64,000 nucleotides of DNA from Pseudomonas fluorescens (GTDB lineage: Bacteria > Pseudomonadota > Gammaproteobacteria > Pseudomonadales > Pseudomonadaceae): contig NZ_CP038438.1 of the NCBI RefSeq assembly GCF_004683905.1, positions 3,286,001-3,350,000 on the forward strand. Reading direction: 5' to 3'. The notes under the pieces are model-generated. The model was not told where the DNA came from, ran no database searches, and saw nothing but the letters and a program-made list of their open reading frames with translations. Positions 1 to 8,218 of this stretch are shown one piece after another (the stretch's first letter is position 1; every line of letters starts with the position of its first letter). The translations under genes and the position numbers were made by a program.

Positions 1-14
1 TTGCGAGGTGAGCA

Positions 15-197
15 ATGGGCACAGTACACACAGCAATGCCGCCACAAACCCTGTACGTCACGATCCGTCGCGATGAATTGCGCCAGTTGAAAGACGAGCG
101 CGACCAGTTGAAGCAGGAGCTGGCGCAGCTGCGCTCGCTGACCCAGGGCGCTCAGCCCAAACCTCTGCCGGTGGTCCAGCGCCATCCGCACGCCTGA
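15..197 (+). CDS. Small conserved-type hypothetical protein
   Basis: A 60-residue protein of unknown function. A GAGG ribosome-binding site lies a few bases before the ATG; a second in-frame ATG follows at codon 8 and cannot be excluded as the start. The centre is a highly charged stretch (RDELRQLKDERDQLKQELAQ, residues about 20-39) with a heptad-like spacing of Leu, so a short coiled coil is likely. There is no signal peptide or membrane segment. It lies about 200 bases before the phosphoethanolamine transferase gene, too far for obvious coupling. Existence is supported by the Shine-Dalgarno and codon use; the role is unknown. Confidence 0.6.
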   Translation: MGTVHTAMPPQTLYVTIRRDELRQLKDERDQLKQELAQLRSLTQGAQPKPLPVVQRHPHA

Positions 198-396
198 CCT
201 GCCCCGCCAGCTTCGGGAACGGCGCCTGTCGTTCCCGACATGATGCTCCCCTCCCCCTGATCAGCAACTAACGAAGTTTTCACACTACCTTGGTGATACT
301 CCGGCCCATTCTGGCCGTGCGTTTGCGCGCGGCTTCCGTTCGTCGGTTTGATGTAGCGCTCCGACGGTGGTTAGTGACGATGAGCTGGAGTGCTGA

Positions 397-2145
397 ATGG
401 CATTGTTCAAACGCAGCAAAACGACTGCGACAGGTTTCGACTGGGCCGGGGTTCTCTGGCTGTTCGCTTTCTTCTGGTATTTCTCGGGCATCACCCAACT
501 GTTGATTCAGCTGACCGGCACCTCCGGTTTCAGCGGTTTCCGTCAGGCCTTCGTGATGAGCGCGCTGTGGCTCGCCCCGATGCTGGCGTTTCCCAAACGC
601 ACCAAACTGCTGGCCGCGCTGATCGGTATCGTCCTGTGGGCCTGCTCGATGGCCAGCCTGGGTTATTTCTTCATCTATCAGCAGGAATTCTCGCAAAGCG
701 TCATCTTCATCATGTTCGAGTCGAACATCTCTGAAGCCGGCGAGTACATGACCCAGTACTTTGCCTGGTGGATGATCCCGGCGTTCCTTGCCCATACCGC
801 TTTCGCCTATTTCCTGTGGACCCGCCTGCGCCCGGTGTACATGCCCCGAGGCCGCGCGTTCGTGGCTGCGATCGCGATCGTTTTCGCCGTAGTCGGCTAC
901 CCGCTGATCAAACAGACCCAACGTACCGGCAGTTTCGCCGGCGGTTTCGAGAAGTTCGAAGACCGCATCGAGCCAGCCGTGCCTTGGCAGATGGCGGTGG
1001 CTTACCACCGCTACCTCGACACCCTGGCCGGCATGCAGGACATGCTGCACAGCACCAGCAAGGTTCCGCCGCTGCATAACCTCAAGGTGACCGATGCCGA
1101 TAAACCGTCGACCCTGGTGCTGGTGATCGGCGAGTCGACCAACCGTCAGCGCATGAGCCTGTACGGCTATGGACGCAAGACCACGCCGGAACTGGACAAG
1201 CTCAAGGATCAGCTCGCGGTGTTCGACAACGTCATCACCCCGCGCCCTTACACCATTGAAGCGCTGCAGCAGGTCCTGACCTTCGCCGACGAAGAGAACC
1301 CTGATCTGTACCTGTCCACGCCGTCGCTGGTCAGCATGATGAAACAGGCCGGTTACAAGACCTTCTGGATCACCAACCAGCAGACCATGACCAAGCGCAA
1401 CACTATGCTCACGACCTTCTCCGAGCAGGCCGACGAGCAGGTGTACCTGAACAACAACCGCAACCAGAACGCCGCGCAGTACGACGGTGACGTGATCGAG
1501 CCGTTCAACAAAGCGCTGACCGACCCGGCGCAGCGCAAGCTGATCGTCGTGCACTTGCTCGGCACTCACATGAGCTACCAGTACCGTTATCCGCCGACCT
1601 TCGACAAGTTCCAGGACCGTACCGGCGTGCCGGCCGGTGTGCGCGACGATCAGGTACCGACCTACAACAGCTACGACAACGCCGTGCTGTACAACGATTT
1701 CGTGGTGTCGAGCCTGATCAAGGACTACGCCAAGTCCGATCCGAACGGCTTCCTGCTGTACCTCTCCGACCACGGTGAAGACGTGTTCGACTCCGCCGGC
1801 CACAACACCCTCGGCCGTAACGAGAACAAACCGACCGCGCCGATGTACACCATTCCGTTCATGGCCTGGGCGTCGCCGAAATGGCGCGAGAACCACGACT
1901 GGAACTTCGCCGCCGACCTCGGCCGGCCGTACAGCAGCTCGCACCTGATCCACACCTGGGCGGACATGGCCGGTTTGAGTTTCGATGAACTGGACCGCAG
2001 CAAGAGTCTGGTCAGCGACAGCTTCAAACCGCGTCCGCTGATGATCGGCAACCCGTACGAACGCGAGCAGCGCGCCTTGATCGACTTCAGCCTGATGAAG
2101 CCGAAAAAGGTCGACCCTGCCGCAGCGAATGTCGTGCAGCAGTAA
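397..2145 (+). CDS. cptA: Phosphoethanolamine transferase, CptA/EptC-like
   Basis: An inner-membrane enzyme of the EptA/CptA sulfatase-fold family, which moves phosphoethanolamine from phosphatidylethanolamine onto lipopolysaccharide, reducing its negative charge. The first 190 residues hold about five hydrophobic segments; the periplasmic catalytic domain follows. The nucleophile motif GEST places the catalytic threonine at about Thr248, and the metal-binding YLSDHGE motif is at 455-461 (Asp458, His459). Length (582 residues) and the short linker fit CptA (heptose-modifying) better than lipid A-specific EptA, but the acceptor sugar is inference. Monocistronic, with its own terminator 50 bases downstream. 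Confidence 0.85.
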   Translation: MALFKRSKTTATGFDWAGVLWLFAFFWYFSGITQLLIQLTGTSGFSGFRQAFVMSALWLAPMLAFPKRTKLLAALIGIVLWACSMASLGYFFIYQQEFSQSVIFIMFESNISEAGEYMTQYFAWWMIPAFLAHTAFAYFLWTRLRPVYMPRGRAFVAAIAIVFAVVGYPLIKQTQRTGSFAGGFEKFEDRIEPAVPWQMAVAYHRYLDTLAGMQDMLHSTSKVPPLHNLKVTDADKPSTLVLVIGESTNRQRMSLYGYGRKTTPELDKLKDQLAVFDNVITPRPYTIEALQQVLTFADEENPDLYLSTPSLVSMMKQAGYKTFWITNQQTMTKRNTMLTTFSEQADEQVYLNNNRNQNAAQYDGDVIEPFNKALTDPAQRKLIVVHLLGTHMSYQYRYPPTFDKFQDRTGVPAGVRDDQVPTYNSYDNAVLYNDFVVSSLIKDYAKSDPNGFLLYLSDHGEDVFDSAGHNTLGRNENKPTAPMYTIPFMAWASPKWRENHDWNFAADLGRPYSSSHLIHTWADMAGLSFDELDRSKSLVSDSFKPRPLMIGNPYEREQRALIDFSLMKPKKVDPAAANVVQQ

Positions 2146-2196
2146 CCGCTCGGAAGGCATCGGTTTCGAGAGATCACAACCGGTGTAACGCATAAA

Positions 2197-2232
2197 GAAA
2201 AAGCTCCGTATCGCAAGATACGGAGCTTTTTT
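2197..2232 (+). terminator. Rho-independent terminator after cptA
   Basis: Perfect stem AAGCTCCGTATC / GATACGGAGCTT with a GCAA tetraloop, flanked by A-run on the left and T-run on the right, so it can work in both directions. The rest of the 341-base gap between cptA and galU (2146-2486) holds only this and the galU terminator; nothing else was recognised between 2233 and 2402. Confidence 0.9.
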
Positions 2233-2402
2233 CGTTTTGGGCGGTCAGGTAGCCCGCTTTATGGGGCTCTACTGTACCGCCTGAGGGAAATCGGAGCAGC
2301 CAGCATGCTCGCACGTACCCTCCTCCCTGAAAGAGCAGCCAGCGCGCTCACAGGGCGCCAGTAAATTGCACCACCAGGATCAAGGATTGTTCCAGCACAA
2401 AA

Positions 2403-2433
2403 ACAAACGCCCCGAACAAGTCGGGGCGTTTGT
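2403..2433 (-). terminator. Rho-independent terminator after galU
   Basis: Stem ACAAACGCCCCGA / TCGGGGCGTTTGT with a 5-base loop. Read on the minus strand it is followed by TTTTGT, so it most likely ends the galU transcript, 54 bases after the galU stop. Confidence 0.85.
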
Positions 2434-2486
2434 GGGTGCGTTCACTTGGGTGCTTTCACACCCTTCGCGATGCAGGTCCGGCGCTA

Positions 2487-3326
2487 TCAGTAAGCCTTGC
2501 CGGTCTTGTAGAAGTTCTCGAAGCAGAAGTTGGTGGCTTCGATGTAGCCTTCGGCGCCACCGCAGTCAAAACGCTTGCCCTTGAACTTGTAGGCCATGAC
2601 GCAGCCGTTCTGGGCCTGCTTCATCAGGGCGTCGGTGATCTGGATTTCACCGCCCTTGCCTGGTTCGGTCTGTTCGATCAGGTCGAAGATGTCCGGGGTC
2701 AGGATGTAACGACCGATGATTGCCAGGTTCGACGGCGCGTCTTCCGGCTTTGGCTTCTCGACCATGCTGTGTACGCGGTAGATGTCATCGCGAATCATCT
2801 CGCCGGCGATCACGCCATACTTGCTGGTTTCCTGCGGATCGACTTCCTGAATGGCGATGATCGAGCAGCGGAACTGCTTGTACAGCTTGACCATCTGGGT
2901 CAGTACGCCGTCTCCTTCGAGGTTGACGCACAGGTCGTCCGCCAGCACCACGGCGAACGGCTCGTCACCGATCAGCGGGCGACCGGTGAGGATCGCGTGG
3001 CCCAAGCCTTTCATTTCGGTCTGACGGGTGTAGGAGAACGAGCACTCGTCGAGCAGCTTGCGGATGCCGACCAGGTATTTCTCCTTGTCGGTGCCTTTGA
3101 TCTGGTTTTCCAGCTCATAGCTGATGTCGAAGTGGTCTTCCAGAGCGCGCTTGCCACGACCGGTCACGATCGAGATTTCAGTCAGGCCAGCGTCCAGAGC
3201 TTCTTCAACGCCGTACTGGATCAGTGGCTTGTTTACCACCGGCAGCATTTCTTTGGGCATGGCTTTAGTCGCTGGCAGGAAGCGAGTACCGTAACCGGCT
3301 GCTGGGAACAAGCATTTCTTGATCAT
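2487..3326 (-). CDS. galU: UTP-glucose-1-phosphate uridylyltransferase
   Basis: Makes UDP-glucose from UTP and glucose-1-phosphate in the cytoplasm, feeding LPS core, exopolysaccharide and other glycosylation routes. The 279-residue length is that of bacterial GalU. The nucleotide-binding signature AAGYGTRFLPATKAMPKEML begins at residue 8, and the VEKPKPEDAPSNLAI GRYIL block typical of the family is present near residue 170. An AAGGA ribosome-binding site sits 6 bases before the ATG. It converges on cptA, and both act on cell-surface glycolipids, although they are separate transcription units with two terminators between them. Confidence 0.97.
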   Translation of the reverse strand: MIKKCLFPAAGYGTRFLPATKAMPKEMLPVVNKPLIQYGVEEALDAGLTEISIVTGRGKRALEDHFDISYELENQIKGTDKEKYLVGIRKLLDECSFSYTRQTEMKGLGHAILTGRPLIGDEPFAVVLADDLCVNLEGDGVLTQMVKLYKQFRCSIIAIQEVDPQETSKYGVIAGEMIRDDIYRVHSMVEKPKPEDAPSNLAIIGRYILTPDIFDLIEQTEPGKGGEIQITDALMKQAQNGCVMAYKFKGKRFDCGGAEGYIEATNFCFENFYKTGKAY

Positions 3327-3584
3327 ATAAGTCCTTGAAAGGGCTGTGTGTACGAGTTTCGGCGCAGTCTAATCAGGCGGCGTGCACCTTACAATGCCCC
3401 GCACTGGCTAACCGATGCCAACATAGAGAAATATTCTCGCCGATAGTTCCGTTGGCGACTGCGACCCGCGAAAACAGAGTAGCTCAAACACGCAAATGCG
3501 CTGCATCACCATACGCTCATCATCCCCCAATGTGAGGATTTGTCGGTATCATGGCGCCTTTGAACCAGCGAACGAGACAGATAG

Positions 3585-3770
3585 ATGGCCGCGGTAAAAA
3601 TCATCAACGGGTATGTGATCGACAAGAAAGACGGCAAGTGGAACCTGACCACGACCAATGGCGAACACATCGCCGGTCCTTTCGACAGCGAGCAGCTGGC
3701 GACTGATGTAGCGTCGGTATTCACCGACACCCCTGCGTCGTCCAAACGCCGTGGCAAAGATCAGGACTGA
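3585..3770 (+). CDS. Small hypothetical protein
   Basis: A 61-residue protein of unknown function, starting MAAVKIINGYVIDKKDGKW. It reads like a compact beta-rich domain (alternating hydrophobic residues, WNLTTTNGEHIAGPFDS) with a basic tail (SKRRGKDQD). There is no signal peptide or membrane segment. It stands alone and is followed within 20 bases by a clear intrinsic terminator, which supports a real monocistronic gene. The upstream 258 bases to galU contain no other ORF that can be supported. Confidence 0.65.
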   Translation: MAAVKIINGYVIDKKDGKWNLTTTNGEHIAGPFDSEQLATDVASVFTDTPASSKRRGKDQD

Positions 3771-3787
3771 TCTGTTGCGACACGCGC

Positions 3788-3817
3788 CGAGCCCTGCCCT
3801 TGTGCAGGGCTTTTTTG
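3788..3817 (+). terminator. Rho-independent terminator
   Basis: Stem AGCCCTGC / GCAGGGCT with a 6-base loop followed by TTTTTT, directly after the 61-residue gene. Confidence 0.9.
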
Positions 3818-3921
3818 TGGCCGCTCGCAGCATGATGAAAACAAGTGGCCAATCGCTATAACCTTTTCATGCTGGCGCTGTCAGAGCGTTTAGCCCCTCC
3901 CTCGCTGAAGACGACACACTT

Positions 3922-4209
3922 ATGAACATGAACAGAATGCTGCCGCTGATCGCGGTATTGGCCCTCGGTGGCTGTGCCACCTCGGAAACCACCTACCTGA
4001 ACAACGGCGAACAGGGCTTGAGCATCGACTGCTCCGGGGAAGCCAACTCCTGGGCCACCTGCTACGAGAAGGCTGACGCCTCCTGCGCGGGCACTGGCTA
4101 TCGCATCGTCGGTACCGACGGCACGCCAGCGCCCAAGGAAAGCGACAAGACCCTGGGAGTCGATGTCGGCAACTACAAGAACCGCAGTGTGGTGGTGGTC
4201 TGCAAATAG
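3922..4209 (+). CDS. Putative lipoprotein, unknown function
   Basis: A 95-residue predicted lipoprotein. The N-terminus has two Asn/Arg residues, a hydrophobic core (MLPLIAVLALGG) and a lipobox LGGC with the lipidation Cys at residue 18. The mature part has five further cysteines (IDCSGEANSWATCYEKADASC and a C-terminal VVVVCK, plus one other is absent), arranged in a way that suggests disulfides in the periplasm. Residue 2 after the Cys is Ala, so outer-membrane sorting is expected by the +2 rule. Function is unknown. It converges on the small minus-strand gene with only three bases between the stops. Confidence 0.75.
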   Translation: MNMNRMLPLIAVLALGGCATSETTYLNNGEQGLSIDCSGEANSWATCYEKADASCAGTGYRIVGTDGTPAPKESDKTLGVDVGNYKNRSVVVVCK

Positions 4210-4212
4210 ACC

Positions 4213-4443
4213 CTACATGTGGATCTCGGCGAACTTGATCCCGAGCCCGCGCACGATCTCGATCAGGTCGTCGAGCCGGGCAAAGGATTCGACTTCGTCG
4301 TTATCGTCCACCAGAAAATAGCTACGACCGGCGCTCTTCTTGAAAAACACGATCCACTCGCCCGGGTTCGCCGGATTTTGAATCACATGCGTGGCAGAGA
4401 TAAGGCCCTCTGCATGCCGTTCCCGTACTTGCTCTCGCTTCAT
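4213..4443 (-). CDS. Small conserved hypothetical protein
   Basis: A 76-residue soluble protein of unknown function. The start MKREQVRERHAEGL is chosen because GGAG lies 6 bases before that ATG; an in-frame start 10 codons upstream has no such site. Visible features are a basic N-terminal helix, the central ATHVIQNPANPGEWIVFFKK beta segment, and an acidic DDNDEVESF stretch. I recall similar Pseudomonas proteins being loosely named as plasmid partition-related, but I see no DNA-binding motif to support this name. Likely single-gene unit facing the neighbouring lipoprotein gene. Confidence 0.7.
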   Translation of the reverse strand: MKREQVRERHAEGLISATHVIQNPANPGEWIVFFKKSAGRSYFLVDDNDEVESFARLDDLIEIVRGLGIKFAEIHM

Positions 4444-4515
4444 GCGCGACTCCAGAAATGAAAATGCCGTCACAGCAAGACTGTGACGGCATCGGTGCTG
4501 ATGGCCGCTATTCTA

Positions 4516-4872
4516 TCAGCCGGAAATACAGGCATTGGCGGCGTTTTGCACGTCACGGGGACGAACCGGCACATTGGACATCCGCTCATGCAGCTTGATG
4601 CTGCTGCCGCCGGAACGGTCTTCGATATCAAACACCGCAGCCGCGCCGGTGGAAAATTTCCCGGGAACAATCACTCGCACGCCATCCTTGTGCGGCTGCA
4701 TCTGCAGCGCGCCGCGGCTGTTGGCAAGCTTGTCGGCCAGGCACTGAGCATACTCATGGGGTTTCTTGCCGGAAATCACGCTCATGGTGGGCAAGGTTTC
4801 GTTGATTTCGGAAACACTCGCGCAACCACCCACGACCAACATCAACGGCAGACACACCACACCCCACTTCAT
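4516..4872 (-). CDS. Putative lipoprotein, unknown function
   Basis: A 118-residue predicted lipoprotein. The start at MKWGVVCLPLML is chosen over an ATG five codons upstream because GGGAGG lies directly before it. The lipobox VVGGC places the lipidated Cys near residue 17. The mature domain is a small soluble fold with a Cys in YAQCLADKLANSRGAL and another near the C-terminus (NAANACISG), possibly a disulfide. The sequence resembles other small Pseudomonas periplasmic lipoproteins of unknown role. No operon partner: the next upstream gene is the DUF1883 protein, transcribed divergently. Confidence 0.75.
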   Translation of the reverse strand: MKWGVVCLPLMLVVGGCASVSEINETLPTMSVISGKKPHEYAQCLADKLANSRGALQMQPHKDGVRVIVPGKFSTGAAAVFDIEDRSGGSSIKLHERMSNVPVRPRDVQNAANACISG

Positions 4873-5084
4873 ACAAATACCTCCCATAAAGACCCTCGGA
4901 CAGCAGTAATGCCATTTTTCTCCGAGGCTTACTCCATTAAACCCGCATGGAATCGCGAATAACTGTTTTTAATTGTCAAAGCAGCGCTCGACGGCGGGAT
5001 AATAACCCGTTCGGGCTGATAAACTGCGCCAATCGCACATGCTATCGTTTTGATTTTGTAGAAAAAGCCCTTCTGGAGGCGCCC

Positions 5085-5387
5085 ATGAAATTCATTCACC
5101 AGCGCGAGCACCTCAACGAAGACGACATCGTCGTCATCCAATGCTCGCAAACCTGCAACATCCGCTTGATGAACGACGCCAACTTCCGCGCGTTCAAGAA
5201 CGGCGGCCGCCACACCTACCACGGCGGCGCTTTCGACACGTTTCCTGCGCGCATCACCGCGCCGAGCACCGGTTTCTGGAACATCACCATCGACACCGTC
5301 AACCGTCGCGCCATCAGCGTCACGCGCAAGCCGACCCTGACCCACTCGATCAAGATCATCCGCCGCTCCAGCTCCAAACTGAGCTGA
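5085..5387 (+). CDS. DUF1883 family protein
   Basis: A 100-residue protein that I recognise as DUF1883: MKFIHQREHLNEDDIVVIQC at the N-terminus and the central NDANFRAFKNGGRHTYHGG region followed by an all-beta C-terminal half (GFWNITIDTVNRRAISVTRK). The start was set at the ATG with CTGGAGG 7 bases upstream; a longer reading frame from 4947 lacks such a site and extends into AT-richer intergenic DNA. The family's function is not established to my knowledge. It is followed after 30 bases by another small gene, probably in one transcript. Confidence 0.8.
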   Translation: MKFIHQREHLNEDDIVVIQCSQTCNIRLMNDANFRAFKNGGRHTYHGGAFDTFPARITAPSTGFWNITIDTVNRRAISVTRKPTLTHSIKIIRRSSSKLS

Positions 5388-5417
5388 GTCGCCCCTGACA
5401 CAAAGGTAAGCACGACC

Positions 5418-5588
5418 GTGGCCCAAACGACCAAATACGTCATCAAATACAAGCTCAACGGTGAACGCCGTTTCGAGTTCGCGCAACTGGAAAACGGCAC
5501 CGTCGAAGAGGCCAAGGCCGCACTGGACGCCATCCATGGCACCACCGAAGACGTGATCAGCGACATCGCCGTGAGCAAAGCCCTGTAA
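5418..5588 (+). CDS. Small hypothetical protein, GTG start
   Basis: A 56-residue protein beginning MAQTTKYVIKYKLNGERRF and ending SDIAVSKAL. AAAGGTAAG lies upstream of the GTG and codon use matches its neighbours, with third-position G/C throughout. It is 30 bases behind the DUF1883 gene, so co-transcription is likely. It looks like a small alpha/beta domain (strand, turn, strand, helix EEAKAALDAIHG). No function is known to me. The short length and GTG start make it easy to miss in automated calling. Confidence 0.65.
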   Translation: MAQTTKYVIKYKLNGERRFEFAQLENGTVEEAKAALDAIHGTTEDVISDIAVSKAL

Positions 5589-5682
5589 CGCAACACTCGG
5601 GATTCGACCGCAAGCGGCGGAGTGTTCTGCCGCCGGTATTTGCCCAGACTGACAGCCTCGACCAAAGGGTTCAGGAGTCAGC

Positions 5683-6393
5683 ATGTCAATGTCCCCGTCT
5701 CGGCTGGATGCGCTCGATTGGGCAAGCCTCGAACAGCATCTGGATCAATATGGCTATGCCATCGTCCGCTCGTTGCTGTCGGCGCAAACCTGTGAACGCT
5801 TGAGCGCCCTGTATTCGCAGACCGAACCGTTTCGTTCGCAGGTCATCATGGCCCGCCACGGTTTCGGTCGCGGGGAATACAAGTACTTCAGCTATCCCCT
5901 GCCGACAGCCATCGAACGTCTGCGCACTGCGTTTTACCCGCGCCTGGTGCCACTGGCCAACCGCTGGTACGAACGCATGAATGTGCCTGTACGCTTTCCC
6001 GCAACCCATTCCGAGTTTGTGCAGCGCTGTCAGGCTGCCGGCCAGCTGCGGCCGACACCCTTGCTGTTGCAATACGGTCCGCAGGACTACAACTGCCTGC
6101 ATCAGGATCTGTACGGAGAACTGGTTTTCCCACTGCAAGTGGCGATTCTTCTGTCGGAGCCCGGAGAGGATTTTACCGGTGGTGAGTTCGTTCTGACCGA
6201 GCAGCGTCCACGGATGCAATCGCGCCCGCACGTTGTGGCTCTGCACAAGGGTGACGCGGTTATATTCGCGGTCAACCAGCGCCCGGTCAACGGCACACGC
6301 GGCGATTATCGAGTGACCATGCGTCACGGCGTCAGTCGCCTGCACAGCGGAAATCGGCATACTCTGGGCATCATCTTCCACGACGCATCATGA
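5683..6393 (+). CDS. 2OG-Fe(II) oxygenase
   Basis: A 236-residue non-haem iron dioxygenase that would couple 2-oxoglutarate decarboxylation to substrate oxidation. The iron triad is visible as HxD at His140/Asp142 (CLHQDLYGE) and distal His215 (VTMRHGVS), with an Arg/His near the C-terminus to bind 2OG. The jelly-roll core strands FPLQVAILLS and GGEFVLTE are typical of the PhyH/prolyl-4-hydroxylase-like group. Its stop overlaps the alkB start by four bases (ATGA), so the two are translationally coupled. That context points to nucleic-acid demethylation or repair, but the substrate is unknown. Confidence 0.85.
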   Translation: MSMSPSRLDALDWASLEQHLDQYGYAIVRSLLSAQTCERLSALYSQTEPFRSQVIMARHGFGRGEYKYFSYPLPTAIERLRTAFYPRLVPLANRWYERMNVPVRFPATHSEFVQRCQAAGQLRPTPLLLQYGPQDYNCLHQDLYGELVFPLQVAILLSEPGEDFTGGEFVLTEQRPRMQSRPHVVALHKGDAVIFAVNQRPVNGTRGDYRVTMRHGVSRLHSGNRHTLGIIFHDAS

Positions 6394-7064
6394 ACGCCAT
6401 GCACCCGACCACCTTCGACCTGTTCGCCGACCACGAACCCGAGCAACAACCCCGCGCCGAGCAGATCGGCGAACAATCGTGGGTGTTGCGCGGCTTCGCC
6501 CTGCCGGTGATCGATCAACTGTTGCCAGCGCTGGAAGCCATTCTCGCCGTAGCACCGTTGCGCCACATGATGACCCCGGGCGGTTTCAGCATGTCGGTGG
6601 GCACCAGCAGTTGCGGAACCCTGGGCTGGATCACCGACCGTAGCGGTTATCGCTACAGCACCGTCGACCCGCTGAGTGGCCAGCCCTGGCCGGCGATGCC
6701 AGAAGTGTTGTCGGAACTGGCGCGCAAAGCAGCACAGCGCGCTGAATTTGCCGACTTTCATCCAGACTCCTGCCTGATCAACCAATATGTCCCCGGCGCG
6801 AAAATGTCTTTGCATCAGGACAAAGACGAAAAAGCCTACGCGGCGCCGATCGTTTCGCTGTCCCTGGGTTTGCCGGCGATGTTCCTGTTCGGTGGTTTTG
6901 CCCGCAGCGACAAGAGCCAGCGCATTCCTCTGCTGCATGGCGATATGGTGGTCTGGGGCGGGGTCGATCGCTTGCGCTTTCACGGCGTGCTGCCGATCAA
7001 ACCCGGGCGGCATCCACAGTTGGGCGAACGCCGGATCAACCTGACCTTGCGTGTCGCCGGGTGA
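6390..7064 (+). CDS. alkB: Alpha-ketoglutarate-dependent DNA dioxygenase AlkB
   Basis: Repairs 1-methyladenine and 3-methylcytosine by oxidative demethylation, using Fe(II) and 2-oxoglutarate. Visible: substrate-lid region with GGFSMSVGTSSCGTLGW, the NQYVPGAKMSLHQDKDE block with His142 and Asp144 of the iron site, distal His198 (LRFHGVLP) and the 2OG-binding arginines in GERRINLTLR. Length (224) matches E. coli AlkB. It is coupled to the upstream oxygenase by a 4-base overlap and is followed 86 bases later by ada, so the three genes form an adaptive-response-like repair block. Confidence 0.95.
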   Translation: MNAMHPTTFDLFADHEPEQQPRAEQIGEQSWVLRGFALPVIDQLLPALEAILAVAPLRHMMTPGGFSMSVGTSSCGTLGWITDRSGYRYSTVDPLSGQPWPAMPEVLSELARKAAQRAEFADFHPDSCLINQYVPGAKMSLHQDKDEKAYAAPIVSLSLGLPAMFLFGGFARSDKSQRIPLLHGDMVVWGGVDRLRFHGVLPIKPGRHPQLGERRINLTLRVAG

Positions 7065-7150
7065 TCTGAAAAGTTTGACCGCAAGGCCCGGAGTGCTACC
7101 AACATTGCCGCTGGTTAACCTGAATCAAAGAGGTCAACGGACTACTCGCC

Positions 7151-8218
7151 ATGAAAAAGCTTTCGCCCCTCATCAACGTTGAAACCGATCCACGCTGGGC
7201 CGCTGTCGTTGCACGGGACCCGCGGGCCGACGGGCAGTTTGTCTATGCGGTGAAAACCACCGGCGTCTATTGCCGCCCCAGCAGCCTTTCACGTTTGCCC
7301 AAACCGCAAAATGTCGAATTTTTCGACAGCGCCGAAGCTGCCGAAGCGGCGGGCTACCGCCCAAGCAAACGCACAAGCAAGGATCAGACTGACGTCGCCA
7401 GTCAGCACGCCGCGACCGTGGCGACGGCCTGTCGGCAGATCGAGTCGAGTGAAACAGTGCCCGCACTCAATGAACTCGCCGAGGTCGCCGGCCTCAGCCC
7501 TTTCCATTTTCATCGGGTGTTCAAGGCCGCAACCGGCCTGACACCAAAGGGTTACGCGGCGGCGCATCGTTCGCGCCGGGTGCGTGAACGGCTCGCGGAT
7601 GGCGGCACGGTGACCGATGCGCTGTACGACGCGGGTTTCAATTCCAACAGCCGCTTTTATGAGGCAGCCGACAAGGTGCTGGGCATGAAACCCGGCGACT
7701 ACCGCGCGGCTGGACGCAACAACGACATTCATTTTGCCGTTGGCCAATGTTCGCTCGGGGCGATTCTGGTGGCGCAGAGTGAGCGCGGCGTGTGCGCGAT
7801 TCTGTTGGGCGACGATCCGCATCAACTGGTCTGCGATCTGCAGGATCAGTTCCGTCAGGCCAACCTGATTGGCGCCGATGCCGGCTTCGAACAGTTGATT
7901 GCCAAGGTGGTGGGTTTCATCGAGGCGCCAGCGCTGGGCCTCGACTTGCCACTGGACGTGCGCGGCACCGCATTTCAGGAACGGGTATGGCAGGCGCTGC
8001 GGGAAATCCCGGTGGGTCGCACCGCCAGTTACGCCGAAATCGCCCAACGCATCGGCGCGCCGACGTCCATGCGCGCCGTGGCGCAGGCCTGCGGCGCCAA
8101 CCGTCTGGCCGTGGCGATCCCCTGCCATCGCGTGGTACGCAGCGATGGCAATCTGTCGGGGTATCGCTGGGGCGTGGAGCGTAAGCGCCAGTTGCTGGAA
8201 CGCGAAACCCAGTCTTAG
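7151..8218 (+). CDS. ada: Ada-type methyltransferase with degenerate zinc site
   Basis: A full-length (355-residue) homologue of E. coli Ada, which removes methyl groups from O6-methylguanine and, through its N-domain, from phosphotriesters. The order is N-terminal Ada zinc domain (1-80), AraC-type helix-turn-helix (about 85-185), and O6-alkylguanine transferase (190-355) with active Cys325 in IPCHRVV. The C-terminal site is intact. In the N-domain only the first of the four zinc cysteines survives, Cys41 (VYCRPSS); the other three are Ser45, Ser72 and Thr75 (RPSKRT). In E. coli that first Cys is the methyl acceptor, but the zinc that activates it should not bind here. Transcription activation by phosphotriester sensing is therefore doubtful. 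Confidence 0.92.
   Translation: MKKLSPLINVETDPRWAAVVARDPRADGQFVYAVKTTGVYCRPSSLSRLPKPQNVEFFDSAEAAEAAGYRPSKRTSKDQTDVASQHAATVATACRQIESSETVPALNELAEVAGLSPFHFHRVFKAATGLTPKGYAAAHRSRRVRERLADGGTVTDALYDAGFNSNSRFYEAADKVLGMKPGDYRAAGRNNDIHFAVGQCSLGAILVAQSERGVCAILLGDDPHQLVCDLQDQFRQANLIGADAGFEQLIAKVVGFIEAPALGLDLPLDVRGTAFQERVWQALREIPVGRTASYAEIAQRIGAPTSMRAVAQACGANRLAVAIPCHRVVRSDGNLSGYRWGVERKRQLLERETQS

Noticed and set aside
280..2193. 637-codon open frame on the minus strand opposite cptA
   Set aside because: High-GC codon bias leaves long antisense frames; this one mirrors cptA, has no recognisable domain and carries a composition typical of shadows.
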